A stretch of DNA of 64,000 nucleotides from contig CM028379.1 of assembly GCA_013146195.2 (NCBI GenBank), positions 55,873,693 to 55,937,692 on the forward strand, given 5' to 3'. The position numbers and the translations under genes were made by a program. Below, one piece after another: positions 10,094-21,216 of this stretch (the first letter of the stretch is position 1; every line of letters begins with the position of its first letter). The stretch comes from Codonopsis lanceolata (taxonomy: Eukaryota; Streptophyta; Magnoliopsida; Asterales; Campanulaceae). The notes beneath the pieces were generated by a model. It worked only from the letters and a program-made list of their open reading frames with translations, was not told the origin of the DNA and did not search any database.

Positions 10094-11945
10094 AGATAAT
10101 TTCTGAAGATTTGCAGTTTTTTTTTTTAAATCTAGTGATTTTGATTTTCATAATTTTTACAAACACAAGTGATATGTATATATTGACTAGTAATGAACAT
10201 GAATGTTGAATGACTACAAGCTATGAAAGTTTTAGAATCATGTGATATGTATATGTGCTAGTACTTTTTTCTCCCATCATTCCTCACCCTAATCAGTTCA
10301 CAAATAAGCAATTCCCTTTAGAATGAGTTCACAAATAAGCAATTCCCTTTTGCCTCGCATGAATGACTATGAGCTATGGAAGTTTTAGAATCAGTTCAAT
10401 ATTCTCAGAGGGTAGTTCCCTATTGCGAGGTGATGTATCCAAAATATTCAGATACACTATGCTTAATGAAATCAGATATCTTGCTTTCAATCTATCCTTA
10501 TCTTGAGGCCCAAATCTGTCAAACAAAACAAGATGAACTGTGAAATAGGCAGAGCATTCCCTGCAAATGCACTCCGGCATGATAATCAGAAAACCATCAA
10601 GTGCAAATAGAATTGGACAGAGTTTCAGCTTGTTAAAAGTGAACATACCTCTCCCTTTGTTGGAGACAAGTTTATATAGGCCCAGCCTTGAAGGCTGGAA
10701 GCTGAACATTAAGTACACGAGCTTGAAAAGCGGGCACGTTTACAGCCATGTCTGAAACATGGGGGCAGATTCTCCGACATTAACTCCCCAAGTTGAAGAT
10801 GACCGTTACCGTGTAACTGAACGGGCCGGATATGCTCGCTGAATCTTCTGCCTGCTCCCTACACTCTTGGCCCCCAGACGATAGGCAAAGTCTGCTTGCT
10901 TGATATGCCTGCGTGGCCAAAGATCTATCCATGTTCGCTTATCAGTTGAGCTCGGATCATGATGAATGCTCGTGATTCGTACGTGACAACTGTGATGGCG
11001 TGCTTGGCACGTGACTACTGCTTGGGCCTTTTGGGCCCGGCAGCTCAGTGGCCCCCTACTTCTTATCTAGCAAGCCCACGTGCTCGGAGCGAGGAGCATA
11101 TTATTTTGTTTAGAAAGGATGCATCGTCTGACCGTTGAAAGACTTGATCATTTTATGCCGGGTAAGATTTGTAGAGCAGGATTGGTAATGGGTTTACCAA
11201 GGATCACTTCAACGGCTGGAAAGGCAGGTCGGTGTCAGGCATACGTTGACATGATAGGTTGGAAAACAACCGTCATTCGGTGGTGAGTTTAACATGTGCG
11301 CATCTTTTTGAGGCGACATTAAATACGATGCCTCAATTTCCACGCCGCGTGTCCATGCAATCAAGTCCTTGGAACTTCTCTTTCAATTCTTCCCCTCAAA
11401 TTGATCTATAAAAATGACTTTTTCCTCCCTTAAACTCTTTTTCGAACTTTCAACATTCATGAGTCCTTTTCTCCTTATTGCTTCTCTGAACTGTCAGTGC
11501 TCATCAAGGTTGGACCTAGAACAACAAACTCGACAACCAAACTTTGTCGATGTCAAAGATCCAATATCTCAACATGTAACTTTCTACTCTGCTTTGCTCA
11601 TTTATTTTTATTTCATCCTCATCTCATTTCTGCTAGAACCCTGGGTTAGAGGTTTTGGCGTTGTGTGCTGGATGCTTTGATGTCCCACCACTGAAACCTC
11701 TAGCCTTCTTCTTTCATTCTTGATTTCTGTTTGATGTTGCCTTTCAAAAAATCCCCATCTAGGATTTAGAATTTCTAGGATCACCCTGATTGCGAGCACA
11801 CACATAGGTAGGAATCGAGGAAGTTTTAAGAATTGGTGCCCTGCTCACTGGTTTGAAATGTAAAACCATAACCGAGGGTTTTACATATTCATTCACGCCT
11901 ATTTTCACAGGCAGGAATTAATGTATGTTCCTCAATTCATGTAGG
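10094..11945 (+). other. LTR-like promoter and leader region
   Basis: The GC-rich segment 10700-11340 (GGCCCCCAGACG, TTTTGGGCCCGGCAG, CCCCCTACTTCTTATC) has the texture of a plant gypsy LTR. A TATA-like CTATAAAAATGAC lies at about 11406, followed by about 540 bp of leader up to the gag-like frame at 11946. I could not locate both LTR ends, so boundaries are approximate. 10094-10700 is AT-rich, with an AATAAGCAATTCCCTTT duplication at about 10302 and 10333. Confidence 0.4.
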
Positions 11946-12296
11946 ATGTCTTCTTGTGACGAGAGTAGTTCAGAAATTCAAGGACGCAGCTATGACCACG
12001 GAGCTTCATCTGAGAACGAGGGGAGTTTTGATATTGAATCAAGTAGCTCTGAAGGTACCGAACAGGATGATACCTTGGCTGCTGGTGCAATTCCCAAAAT
12101 CCGTGAGCAGGAGTCTTCGTTTGCTTCTGGTGAGGAACATGATGCAAATGTTGAGGACGAGCAGGCAACTACCGAGGAGGGTAGGTGCTCTTGGTCTGAG
12201 TCTCCCAGTACAAGCGCTCATCGGGAAAGGAAGAAAAGGGCTGCTCGCCAAAAAGGAAAAAAAACCATGGTCGATAAACCCGCCCCAATAAAATAG
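11946..12296 (+). CDS. Acidic N-terminal part of a retroelement protein
   Basis: An open frame of about 117 residues, from MSSCDESSSE to DKPAPIK, rich in Ser, Glu and Asp and ending in a basic stretch (RERKKRAARQKGKK). Composition and position fit the N-terminal region preceding the 'putative gypsy type transposon' domain found just downstream (12300-12600). The stop at 12294-12296 separates it from that domain, so the protein is probably broken here. The assignment rests mainly on the neighbour; the low-complexity acidic segment alone is not diagnostic. Confidence 0.4.
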   Translation: MSSCDESSSEIQGRSYDHGASSENEGSFDIESSSSEGTEQDDTLAAGAIPKIREQESSFASGEEHDANVEDEQATTEEGRCSWSESPSTSAHRERKKRAARQKGKKTMVDKPAPIK

Positions 12297-12299
12297 GAT

Positions 12300-13065
12300 A
12301 ACCTAATATGTGAAGAGGATGTGTCTGCCTGGTTCTACTCCTTGGGAATTGACCCCAAAAACTATCGAAAGCCTTCGATCTGGACATCGAAAAAGATGGC
12401 CACAACTGTCAGGGAGACTGTATGGTCTTTTACTTCGATTTTATCCTGGTCGGTTTAAGGCTTCCCTTAGATCCCTTCTCCGTCGAATTCCTTCACTACA
12501 TAAATGCCCTCCCCTGCGACCTAACCCTGACCATGGTGAGATTTCTCGTCGCATATACCGTAGACTACAGGCTGCTCGGGTTTTAGCCCGACATGACCTT
12601 GTTTAGAAAACTTTTCATGTTCTCACTTGACAAGAAGAACAGATGCGCGTTCCAATCCCAATTATTTCAAGCTACTAAGTGATGGTCCCAACAAAGTTGA
12701 TGCCTAGAACGGGAATACCTTACTCGTTGAATCCCGATTAGGATGGCCTTTCACACCTTATCTGCAGGACATGGGGATTCCCAAGTATGATAGGGATGTT
12801 TTTCGAGCTGGTGAGCCACAGATAGCCAAGGCATTTAGGACTCTGCTTAGCGTGAAAGAAGGAAAAGGCGGGCAGGACCACCCTCCTTCATCTAGCCGGG
12901 GAACTCAGTTGTCCCGTAGAGGGGGTAGAGCCCAGGATCACTATTGACGTAGAAAAGCCCCACCCGTACTGGGGTAGCTATCATGGGAGGAAATTTCCCA
13001 ACGAGTGCCCTAACTATGAGCAAGCTGCGACCAATTGTACTCCTACCTTCTCGCTGAGCGGTTAG
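12300..13065 (+). pseudogene. Decayed 'putative gypsy type transposon' (PF04195-like) protein
   Basis: In one frame 12427-12600 reads CFYFDFILVGLRLPLDPFSV followed by EFLHYINALPCDLTL. This matches the typical G-[LI]-R-[LF]-P-L-.P[FV]..E.L...APCQL.PN core of this plant retroelement domain. Further homologous-looking text continues in other frames (LVESRLGWPFTPYLQ at about 12720; a Glu/Lys-rich tail to about 12900). At least two frameshifts or stops break it. Known members sit at the gag position of gypsy-like plant elements; no pol genes follow here. Confidence 0.5.
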
Positions 13066-13214
13066 TCCGCCCTTATCTTTTCAGCTTGTACACTGTTTAT
13101 GTTTGAATTTTCCCTGATTGTTTTTTCCTTGGAAATTAATTGCAGACATATTCGAGCACATTGTCAAGACCAACAATTGCCGACGACCCTATCACAATGC
13201 GACATCTAGGGTTT

Positions 13215-13237
13215 GTCTCTCTCTCTCTCTCTCTCTC
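13215..13237. repeat. (CT)n microsatellite
   Basis: Pure TC/CT dinucleotides directly after an ATCTAGGGTTTG leader-like motif. Confidence 0.9.
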
Positions 13238-13277
13238 CCCTATGAATGAAATTTGTTCCCACTGTTTCTAGGCTTTG

Positions 13278-13338
13278 AATTGATTTATCGACTCATGAAT
13301 TAATCAATAAATCTATTCATGAAGTCGATAAATCAATT
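13278..13338. repeat. Short near-perfect inverted repeat (hairpin)
   Basis: The arms AATTGATTTATCGACTCATG.. (13278-13300) and ..CATGAAGTCGATAAATCAATT (13315-13338) pair over about 23 bp with one bulged A. The loop is about 14 nt. Its size is compatible with a small MITE core or a stem-loop RNA. Confidence 0.6.
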
Positions 13339-14585
13339 GTGTAGGGTATTTCAGCTCATTAGGGGTATTTTGGGTTTTTCTGGAAAAAGAGAGGCCTTTT
13401 TGGGAATATTTGAGTAAGTGAGGCTGTTTTGCTATTGGTATCTTTGACAAGGTGTTTTTAAAAAATTCCCCTCAAATTTGTTTCTCGACTTTCCATCTCT
13501 AATGCACTACACACGCTTCAGTTTCAATCTCTCAAATATTCAAATTTAGGTTCATTTGAAATTTGATGAGTTCGGTTTGGTGATTTGTAGAATGAGTGGG
13601 TAATATACAGGGTGGATCTTTGGTGAATTTTCCCAACTTGGATGAGACAATAGTGAATTTTCTATTGCTCAATCCCATCTTAATCGAATCTACAAACCCA
13701 AAAGTCTCAAAAAAAGAAAAAAAACCCCAGATAAAACTTTCAAGAACTCTACCAATATATTTTTTGTGTTTACTTGCGTATACTTTTGGTTATTTTAATG
13801 GTGAATTTTTTGTGCATTTGGTGAGTTTGTCTGAGAGAGAGAACATGGCGTCTTCTCTGCAAGTATTTGGGGATTCATATTACAACTTGGTCGAAATGAT
13901 CTGTACATATTTGTACGTGTTTAGGTGAGTTTTGATTTAAAGAAATATCATCCACATGGATATGGTCTTTACATTTGCAAAATGGGTGGGTTTTCAAATT
14001 TACCCAATTCCTAAACCGCGATGGCAGCGACGATGGATGGATCTGCTGTGACGAGGCTTGTGCGAGTTCGTTGACCACATCCCTCTTTATTTTTCTTTCC
14101 CAAATCCATTTTCTTATTGGTGCATAGATCTAGAAAATTTTCTGGGTTCATTAGATCTAGGGTTTATTTGAGATTTTTTCTTGGTATAGTAGATCTAAAG
14201 GCTTTTTGTATTGAATATTTAGGGATTTCTTATTCAATAAATATAGAAAATTATTGAAATGTAAATTGTTTTTTTTTTGTGTGTGCTGATTTTGCTACTA
14301 CCTTTGATCTCATAAAATGTTTTTTTTTCTTTCTAAATTTGGTTACACTGCATCTTTTATTCTCATTTATACACCCTTTGTTCAACTCAAAAAGTCAATG
14401 TTTGAAAAATCTAATTAGTAAGAGATATGTTGTATAACTAACATTACATTTGATCATAATTTAAACAATACTCAATCATAATCAATATGATAATATCAAA
14501 TGTGGAGGGTAGAGTTGAATGTTATGAAGATGCTAAACATAAATTTTTGAAAATGAACTTTTAAAGTCAAACATCCGGAAATAAT
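13339..14585. other. Noncoding stretch, one small unassigned frame
   Basis: AT-rich. A short plus frame at 13845-13925 (MASSLQVFGDSYYNL..) runs into GTGAG and could be a first exon, but I recognise no family and no continuation. Nothing else above background was found. Confidence 0.3.
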
Positions 14586-15813
14586 ATGGTGAAAATATAT
14601 TTTACCCCCCAATGTATACACAAATTTTCATTTAGCCCCTCAAATCCAAAAACGTGCCAAAAGCACACCCAATGTTCCATTTCGTCCCACATAACCCCCT
14701 GCGACCAACGCCCGTTACAACTCGAGCGTTAGTTTTCACGTGCCCCTTCACGTGATGGGCATTTTAGTCATTTCACATTGTAATAAGAAAGTTTTTTTCC
14801 CTTTCTTTACATCTTTTTCTTTCTCCCCCATTAACAAACCCTAAACCCCTTTCTTCTTCATTCCTCACCCTTTCCCTTTTCTTCCACCATGGTTGCCACC
14901 ACCACTACCATAGCTTAATTCTTTTTTTTTTTTAATATCAGAATCGAGATTTGTTCAAAAAAAGAAAATTTTGAGAGGAAGCGAGTGAACAGTGCGGTAG
15001 AAAGAGTGAGAGAGAATTGGGGAAGGAGGGAATACAAAATACTCCATTTTCACCTTGTTCTTAATATAATCATCCGCAATCTTCTCCAACTCCCTATCCT
15101 TATTCTCCGCATTCCACTCCTCCAACTTCTTTTCCGTATTTACGTGCCTCAGCCTCTGCCCAGTCATATCCCGACAGGCATCAAAATTGTTTGTCTTTTT
15201 TTGACTTGCCTTCGTAGCGGCCCCACGGAGGAGAGAATCGAATCCTCCCTTATCTCCCCGGAGACGTAGCAGCAGGGGTACGGTGGGGAACTGATGGGTT
15301 ATGCTGGATCAGGCTAGGAATTGGGTGTTGTCGAGGGGTTTTCCGTTGGATAGGAGAAGATGGTCGACGATGGGGATGGCGGTCAGTTATTGGATTCAAG
15401 CTTTGGTTGATAGAATTGGGATTGTTGGGGATGTGAAAATTAGGGTTTTATGTTTTTCGTAAAGGAATTTCGTTATAACTTGGAAAATTTCCTCCATCGT
15501 TGATCCAATTGAATGAATATGTGTGTGGGGGCAGTGGGGAAGAAACTGAGCCCTAATTTCTTCTGATTTTGACGATTGAAGTCGAGTCATACTCGTATGC
15601 ATAGGAAGGATTCGACTAAGTGAACAATGACTAAAATGCCCATCACGTGAAAGGACACGTGCAAACTAACGTTCGAGTTGTAACGGACGTCAATCACGGG
15701 GGGTTATGTGGGACGAAATGAAACATTTAGGTGTGCTTTTGGCACGTTTTCAAATTTGGGGGGCTAAGTGAATATTGGTGTATACTTTGGGGGTTAAAAT
15801 ATATTTTGGTCAT
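14586..15813. mobile_element. Pack-MULE-like element with long TIRs
   Basis: The left 14586-14780 and right 15615-15813 segments are imperfect inverted repeats of about 190 bp. Left reads ATATTTTACCCCCCAATGTA, AACGTGCCAAAAGCACACCC, CACGTGATGGGCATTTTAG; right carries the complements in reverse order. Very long TIRs enclosing captured host sequence are characteristic of Mutator-like Pack-MULEs. The interior carries an SDE2-derived fragment on minus. I could not settle a clean 9-bp target duplication in the AT-rich flanks. Confidence 0.7.
15048..15497 (-). pseudogene. SDE2-like ubiquitin-fold protein fragment captured in MULE
   Basis: One continuous minus-strand frame from the ATG at 15497 reads MEEIFQVITKFLYEKHKTLI.., then LLLSNGKPLDNTQFLA, LLLRLRGDKGGFDSLLRGAA, NNFDACRDM.GQRLRHVN.EK and LEKIADDYIKNKVK. 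This follows the plant SDE2 order: N-terminal ubiquitin-like fold, LRGG-KGGF junction, then the conserved NNFDACRDM..RRLRHVN block. SDE2 is an ubiquitin-fold protein, cleaved after Gly-Gly, that acts in splicing and genome stability. Three in-frame stops (15396-15398 TGA, 15387-15389 TAA, 15309-15311 TGA) break the ubiquitin part. The Gly-Gly cleavage site is Gly-Asp here (about 15252-15257). Homology ends at about 15048, well short of a complete gene. No introns are visible. Identification is by recalled motif, not alignment. Confidence 0.65.
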
Positions 15814-15845
15814 ATCATAATTATGTTCTATGACAATATATTATA

Positions 15846-16759
15846 GGGAGGAGCTATTTCCACTACATTTTTTTCTTATCCACTACATCATGAGTTATTG
15901 TATTAAATAATTGCATCTTTAGACATAATTGTTCTTTCTATACTTGTCATTTGAAGTAAAGTACTCCTATATATGTTTTTTAATTCTCAACAAACAAGAT
16001 AGTTGTTTTTTTTTTCTATTTTTTATTTTTTTCAAAATACTTTTTAAGTCTCAACAAACAAGGTAATTTTTTGTTGTAATAATTATGTTTAATCAATTTT
16101 ATTTATGATTCGTGTCTCATACTCCATTATCGTAAAAATAATATTATCAAGACATTTGTCTACCAAAACTATAAAGAATATTAATTGGATATTTATCATC
16201 AAAATAAATAATTTAATTTATTTAAAAAAATATTACTCTAAAAAACCAATTCAATAATAGCAATATGCTAAGTATTATATTGAATATTGGTTTCACTCAA
16301 CTCAATAATTAAACTGTCAAATTATTTTTATTGGTAGACAAAAGGTTTTAAAATTTCACGATACTATTTCACACTATTATTTTACTATTGGACAAAAATA
16401 TTTTACTATTATATCATTTAAATCTCACTTTTAAAATTTTCTTTTTATAACCAAATAGTACATATTTTCTCAAAGTTTAGTAAACAAATGATGTTCTTAA
16501 GATATTAATTTATTGTTTATGCAAGATAACTTTAGTCATAAGATTAATTGATCAAGAATTTAACAAAAAGTGAAAATAAAAATATTCTAACTATGTTATT
16601 AATTAAAAAATAATGCTAGAAGGAAATTAATTAAAAAAGTAACTTTATTAGTCGAACAAGTAATTATGGGTAAATTTGTCCAAATATATCATTAATTAAT
16701 GAAATATTTAATTATGTAGTAGAAAAACAAAAAATGCAGTGGAATTAGCATATCTCTCC
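15846..16759. mobile_element. TIR element with about 35-bp imperfect inverted ends
   Basis: The left end GGGAGGAGCTATTTCCACTA followed by CATTTTTTTCTTATCCACTACAT is matched in reverse complement on the right by ATGTAGTAG..AAAATGCAGTGGAATTAGC..CTCTCC. TATATTAT occurs on both sides (AT-rich, so weak as a duplication). The 0.9-kb interior is AT-rich without coding sequence. Class is unclear (hAT or MULE). Confidence 0.5.
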
Positions 16760-17344
16760 ATTATATTATGTAGATATGTATATTTATATACATATTGACC
16801 TCTGTTTCAGTCGAACTTACACAAGGGTACAATTGTTCAATTTCATGGGTAAAATAGGGATTTGGAATATATTTAATGTCTGCAGGCTGCAGCTAACGTC
16901 CGTCAAAAAAAATTGGATGACCGAAATATGCATTTAAAAGAAAGAAATGAAAAACCCTTATAGTTCCCAACTTCCCATTACCATTCTGATTCTCCATCTC
17001 CAATTCCCTGCATCCACCCACTTTCTCCGGTGAAGCCCACCATTTCTCCCCCCGCCCCGTCCCCTCTCCCTCCCCAGATCCAAAATCTTACAATTTCTAC
17101 GTATTTTAACAATCAATTTCTCATCGAATTTCTCCATTTCTCATCCAATTTTACAATCTGTCTTCGTACTTCCAAATTTTCCCCACGAAATTTTTACAAT
17201 TTGTCTCCGGTGAAACCGATCCACCACCAAAATCAATCAATTTCTCAAGAAAGAAATAGTTTTTTTTTTTTTTGGGTACGGAGGGAAGAGTTGAAAGCAA
17301 TTAATAATTCCACCAACATCAAACGCTACTAAACAGATACGTAC
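16760..17344. other. Noncoding; C/T-rich leader-like block
   Basis: 16960-17260 is pyrimidine-rich and resembles a plant 5' leader on plus. The weak frame from 17030 (MKPTISPPAPSP..) matches no family. It lies just beyond the CRK exon 1 donor on the other strand, where the CRK intron 1 and transmembrane/kinase exons would be expected. None are seen. Confidence 0.4.
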
Positions 17345-18176
17345 CTGAAGGTGGCGGTGATTGTGATGTTAGTGGATGAGGTGGTGGTGATCGAGGCGGA
17401 GGAGCTGATGGAAGTGAAATAGCAGGGATTTCATTGTAGAAACTCTCAGTTGCATATCGAAGAAAACAGCTAGGACCAATAACCCATACTATAGGCTTCC
17501 CACTACAACATCTTGGAATTAGTTCTGTAGCGTCGGACAAACATTTGTGACACTGCGCCTCGTCTAAATCAGGGGTACACTGCATAAGCCCATATATGGT
17601 TAGGAAATCTGGTCCTATAATGCTCCCAGTGGCAAATTTCCGAAGGGACCCACCAGCCGCTGCTTCCGTTTTTAGCCTTTCTGTCAAATTCCTTACTGCT
17701 GTGTTGAACTCGCCAGAGCTCGTAACGTTGTTACCAGACCAGCTGTATTCAGGAGGTACCCCCTCCTCCACTGTATGAAAAATACTAGCATCCGAGTACC
17801 TTAGCATACAGAACTTGTACCAACCAAATGCTTCCATTTGATTAGGACACTCCTCTCTTAGCTTGAGGGTTGCATTAGATATACAACTGGCACATATGTC
17901 TCGTGAAACGTCACCACTACAGAGGGTGATGGCGTTAACAGTGTCGGGGTCTTGGCCAGCGGAGGTATTGTAGAAGCCGTAGTTATTGCTGGTGTTGGAA
18001 GGGAGAAAAGAGAGGACGGTTTCGAGATTTGTTTGGTAGGTACTGTTAGTGGTGTAGTTGGTGCTATTTGTGCAGGAAGTAAAGTTTAGTGGTATCATGG
18101 CTGTGGCGATATTGGCAAAGTGAATGAGGATTATGAGAAAGGGGAACCGTAGCATTTGCCCAGAGCCTATTCCCAT
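17345..18176 (-). CDS. Cysteine-rich receptor-like kinase, exon 1 (two Gnk2/DUF26 domains)
   Basis: A frame of 277-285 residues starting MGIGSGQMLRF, with a hydrophobic signal peptide (FPFLIILIHFANIATA). Two stress-antifungal Gnk2 (DUF26) domains follow, each with the diagnostic C-X8-C-X2-C: CSGDVSRDICASC (about residues 86-98) and CTPDLDEAQCHKC (about 201-213). NFTSC and SFYNEIP-type flanks and a Pro-rich PPPRSPPPHP linker precede the end. In CRKs this linker leads into the transmembrane helix encoded by exon 2. A consensus donor, CAG-GTACGT, occurs at 17345/17344. No transmembrane or kinase exon is seen downstream (17344-15850 holds transposons). The gene is either truncated or expressed as a secreted cysteine-rich repeat protein by reading through to the stop at 17319. 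CRK ectodomains are apoplastic and act in immunity and stress signalling. Confidence 0.85.
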
Positions 18177-18618
18177 TTCTATCTCTACCCTTTTACTATA
18201 TGTTTGATTTGTAAGATGAAGAAGTCCTGAGACGCAGAAGAAAGACTAGATAATAAAATAAGAGAAGGAGAGAATAATTATAAATTAAATGAGTTGTAGC
18301 CTTTCCTTTGATTTCATGACTTAATTATACAAAGTTAACTTGCTTGATAAGATGTATCCAAAAATAAAGTATTTCCTAATCTCTAATTGATATGGACAGA
18401 AGGATAACATATTAACAAATTGTTTCCAAAACAGACTTAGACCATTTCTAATGTTATACCTCAAATTTGGTACATTTCAACACCAAATACTATTCAAACT
18501 CTAACCCACAATCACAAATCTTTCCCAAATATAATATTTTTTAGCATATTCTATTTTTATTTCTTTTACTTTATTTATCAACATGTATATTAATTTGCCA
18601 TTAGCCTATTAAATAATA
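18177..18618. other. CRK upstream region, noncoding
   Basis: Contains the 5' leader and promoter side of the CRK exon. The segment 18180-18225 (GTTTGATTTGTAAGATGAAG) recurs near 21385-21400. The rest is AT-rich with nothing recognisable. Confidence 0.4.
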
Positions 18619-18874
18619 CTCCCTCCGTCTCTAAATAATCGTCTGGGTTGACCCGGCGCACAGTTTAAAAAAAAGTAATTGACTTGATTATTTATATTGG
18701 TTTAATGTGTAGTTTCATTTAATGTCCATGTATATATGGCTCATAATTAAAGTAGAGTGAAAAAGTAAGGGTAAAGTAGTAAAAGTGATGTTAAAAGGTA
18801 AGTTTCAAAGTGGACAATTATTTTGAGGCAGACGAAAAAAGGAAAGAAGGGCGATAATTTAGGGACGGAGGGAG
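18619..18874. mobile_element. Stowaway-type MITE
   Basis: 256 bp, CTCCCTCCGTCTCTAAAT to ATTTAGGGACGGAGGGAG, with TA flanks (18617-18618, 18875-18876). The interior matches the 5312-5569 copy. Confidence 0.9.
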
Positions 18875-18932
18875 TAATTATTAAGATTACATAAATAATA
18901 ATTTTAGAATATTCAATAGTTTTATGTTTATA

Positions 18933-19189
18933 CTCCCTCCGTCCTAAATAATCGTCAACAACTTAACCCGACAGTTTAAGAAAAAGTAATTGACTTGATT
19001 ATTTATATTGGTTTAATGTGTAGTTTCCTTTAATGTCCATGTATATGTGGCACATAATTAAAGTAGAGTGAAAAAGTAAGGGTAAAGTGGTAAAAGTAAT
19101 GTTCTAAAAGGTAAGTTTCAAAGTGGAATGATTATTTTGGGACGGACGAAAAAGGAAAGGAGGGCGATAATTTAGGGAACGGAAGGGAG
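18933..19189. mobile_element. Stowaway-type MITE
   Basis: 257 bp, same family and same orientation as the copy ending 58 bp upstream. TA flanks at 18931-18932 and 19190-19191. Two small insertions (GGGAACGGAAGG) sit in the right terminus. Confidence 0.9.
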
Positions 19190-19387
19190 TAGTATTATTT
19201 ACGTCATAAATAATATTTTAAAATTAGTAATTATTTAATTAAATTGAAAAAATATAATTTAATAAATATACAAACACTTGAAAATATCATAAAAAAAATT
19301 ACAATTAATATAAAATATAACAAAAATCATACCACTTGATATATAAAGACTCATACATCATTCTACGTAAAAATCTTTATAAAGCTC

Positions 19388-20460
19388 CTGTTGGAATAAT
19401 TCGATGGAAATTCAAGGTCGAGATTTCGATAAAAAATAAAAAGGATACGATCGACCAATGAAATTCGAGAAACAAAGTGGGACCGGATGGATGAGGTTAT
19501 GATCCGCCTTAACTGCAAGAAGGGGTTGATCGACTATTATTGACTTGGAAGATGGAAGTACGATATGATTGAGTGGCTGCAGACAAAGGGATTAAAATGA
19601 TATGTACAAATTTAAATGAGGGTGAAAGGATTAAATCGAGATATGTACAATTTAAATGAGGGTGAAATCATCGAGGATTGATCATCGGCCGCAAAAAGAC
19701 CCGACCCGGTATAAAAGAGGTTCCTCTGAAGAGCCATCGATTAGCGAGGATAGGACCACTCACCCCTAAAGATGAATCACTTCAACCTCGGCATCATTAC
19801 CCTCGAAACCTTGAGGCAGCCCGACCCTGGCCCGGCCTAAAAGACCACGGGCACCCTCGGCCCCGCCACCAAATCGGTCTCCATTATCCTCGGCCTCGGC
19901 AAACAATAAAAGCGTTAGATCACAAGAGACCCACTGACCTCGGATCAATCATCCACCCCGACAAACCATTTCCCTAGGCAGAAAACATTACATGCGCTAA
20001 TACCAACTCTCGACAAGTGCGGTTCACTCATTCACGGCGAAAACCTTCAACGCATTTAATAACCGCGATTTATGCTCCCGATTACTAGGCGCCACGTCAC
20101 TATAAACTTCAGGTATAAATATGAGAATGCACATTCAGGACAAGGTAAGTAATTTCAGCGATATCACAACTCTCTTATCACAACTTCCTATCAAACTATT
20201 ATCACAGCCTATTTATTACCAATTCCCTACTAGGAATCGACTCTTCGTAGGAGGGTTATAGTCGGACCAACTTGGGCATCTTAACGGAGCTTATTGTTTA
20301 ATTTGTGCGGGTCACGCGAAAAGAGCGAACCGAGGAAGGCTGCATCATCCTCGCTCTCCACCACGTGGGCGACAAGGCAGGATCACCACACATTTTGCGT
20401 GATCAAAAGGTGATATAGTCAAATCATCTGAACCGAGGAGGCTGTCGGAGACCGATCGAG
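19388..20460 (+). mobile_element. Ty3/gypsy-type LTR fragment (solo or truncated)
   Basis: Begins at about a TGTTGGAATAATTCG motif. It is markedly GC-richer than the flanks (CCTCGGCCTCGGC, GCGCCACGTCAC). It has a TATA-like GGTATAAATATGAGAATG at about 20112, and downstream a U5-like block with TAGGAATCGACTC and GGTCACGCGAAAAG. No PBS plus gag follows before AT-rich sequence resumes at about 20460, so this is a solo LTR or remnant. The open frame at 19678-19977 is Pro/Arg/His-rich and not convincing as protein. Confidence 0.5.
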
Positions 20461-20589
20461 AGGTGAAGAAAACATGTCTTAATTAATCGTTTTACACTTT
20501 CACACAATAGTCCGGTCACCTTCTTGAGAATTTCAAACACTCCACTTGTATATCTCAAATTGTCAAATAAATTAATCTTAATTAGACAT

Positions 20590-20850
20590 AGAATTACTAA
20601 CTTAGTTCCTAAATTGTTATCTCTTTTTGTCAATTAAAAAAAATTGTCCTGTTTATTAATTTTCCTTTTTAGAATACACTTTACCATTTAATTTAATTTT
20701 TTTCTTCAAACTTTAATTATGATTACATGGACATGGGCTTTAAAAAAAAACTAAAAAATATACCAACATTTATAATAGACTTAATTAGTTTTTAGTAAAC
20801 GATATGTCGGGTTAAAAAAAACAATTATCTATAAATAACTCTTACCACGA
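20590..20850. mobile_element. Old, degenerate Stowaway-type copy (reverse orientation)
   Basis: In reverse complement this matches the Stowaway interior in order: the ATTATG..ACATGGACAT block, a long A tract, ATATACC, then ..TATGTCGGGTT..AACAATTATCTATAAAT. Terminal CTCCCTCC motifs have decayed away. Confidence 0.5.
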
Positions 20851-21216
20851 GAAATCTTTTCAAAATAAGGTTGAACACAAATTTCAACCGACCTAGAATC
20901 CACTAGGAATAAATAAGCTGGAATCAACGGATAAAATAAAGAACTCTAATTTTATTGAAAATAATGAATTAATTTAGAATTACAATGAAAGCTATTTTTA
21001 TAAAACTAATAATGCTTGGAAAACAAGTTAAAATTTTCAAAAAAATAGCCTAACTAATATAGTAACATAATATGACTTAAATTCATCACTTAGATGTCTA
21101 AATCGACTTCTAAACATAAAAATATTACCCTGTTAAAAATAAATACTAAAATTACAATAAAATAAAAATACTCAAACTTAAAATTAAAATTAATCAAATC
21201 TTGTCCTACGTCAAAG
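20851..21216. other. AT-rich noncoding
   Basis: Nothing recognisable beyond AT-rich sequence. Confidence 0.4.

Noticed and set aside
19678..19977. Plus frame of 99 codons rich in Pro, Arg and His
   Set aside because: Lies inside a GC-rich LTR-like block; composition explains the openness and no domain is present.
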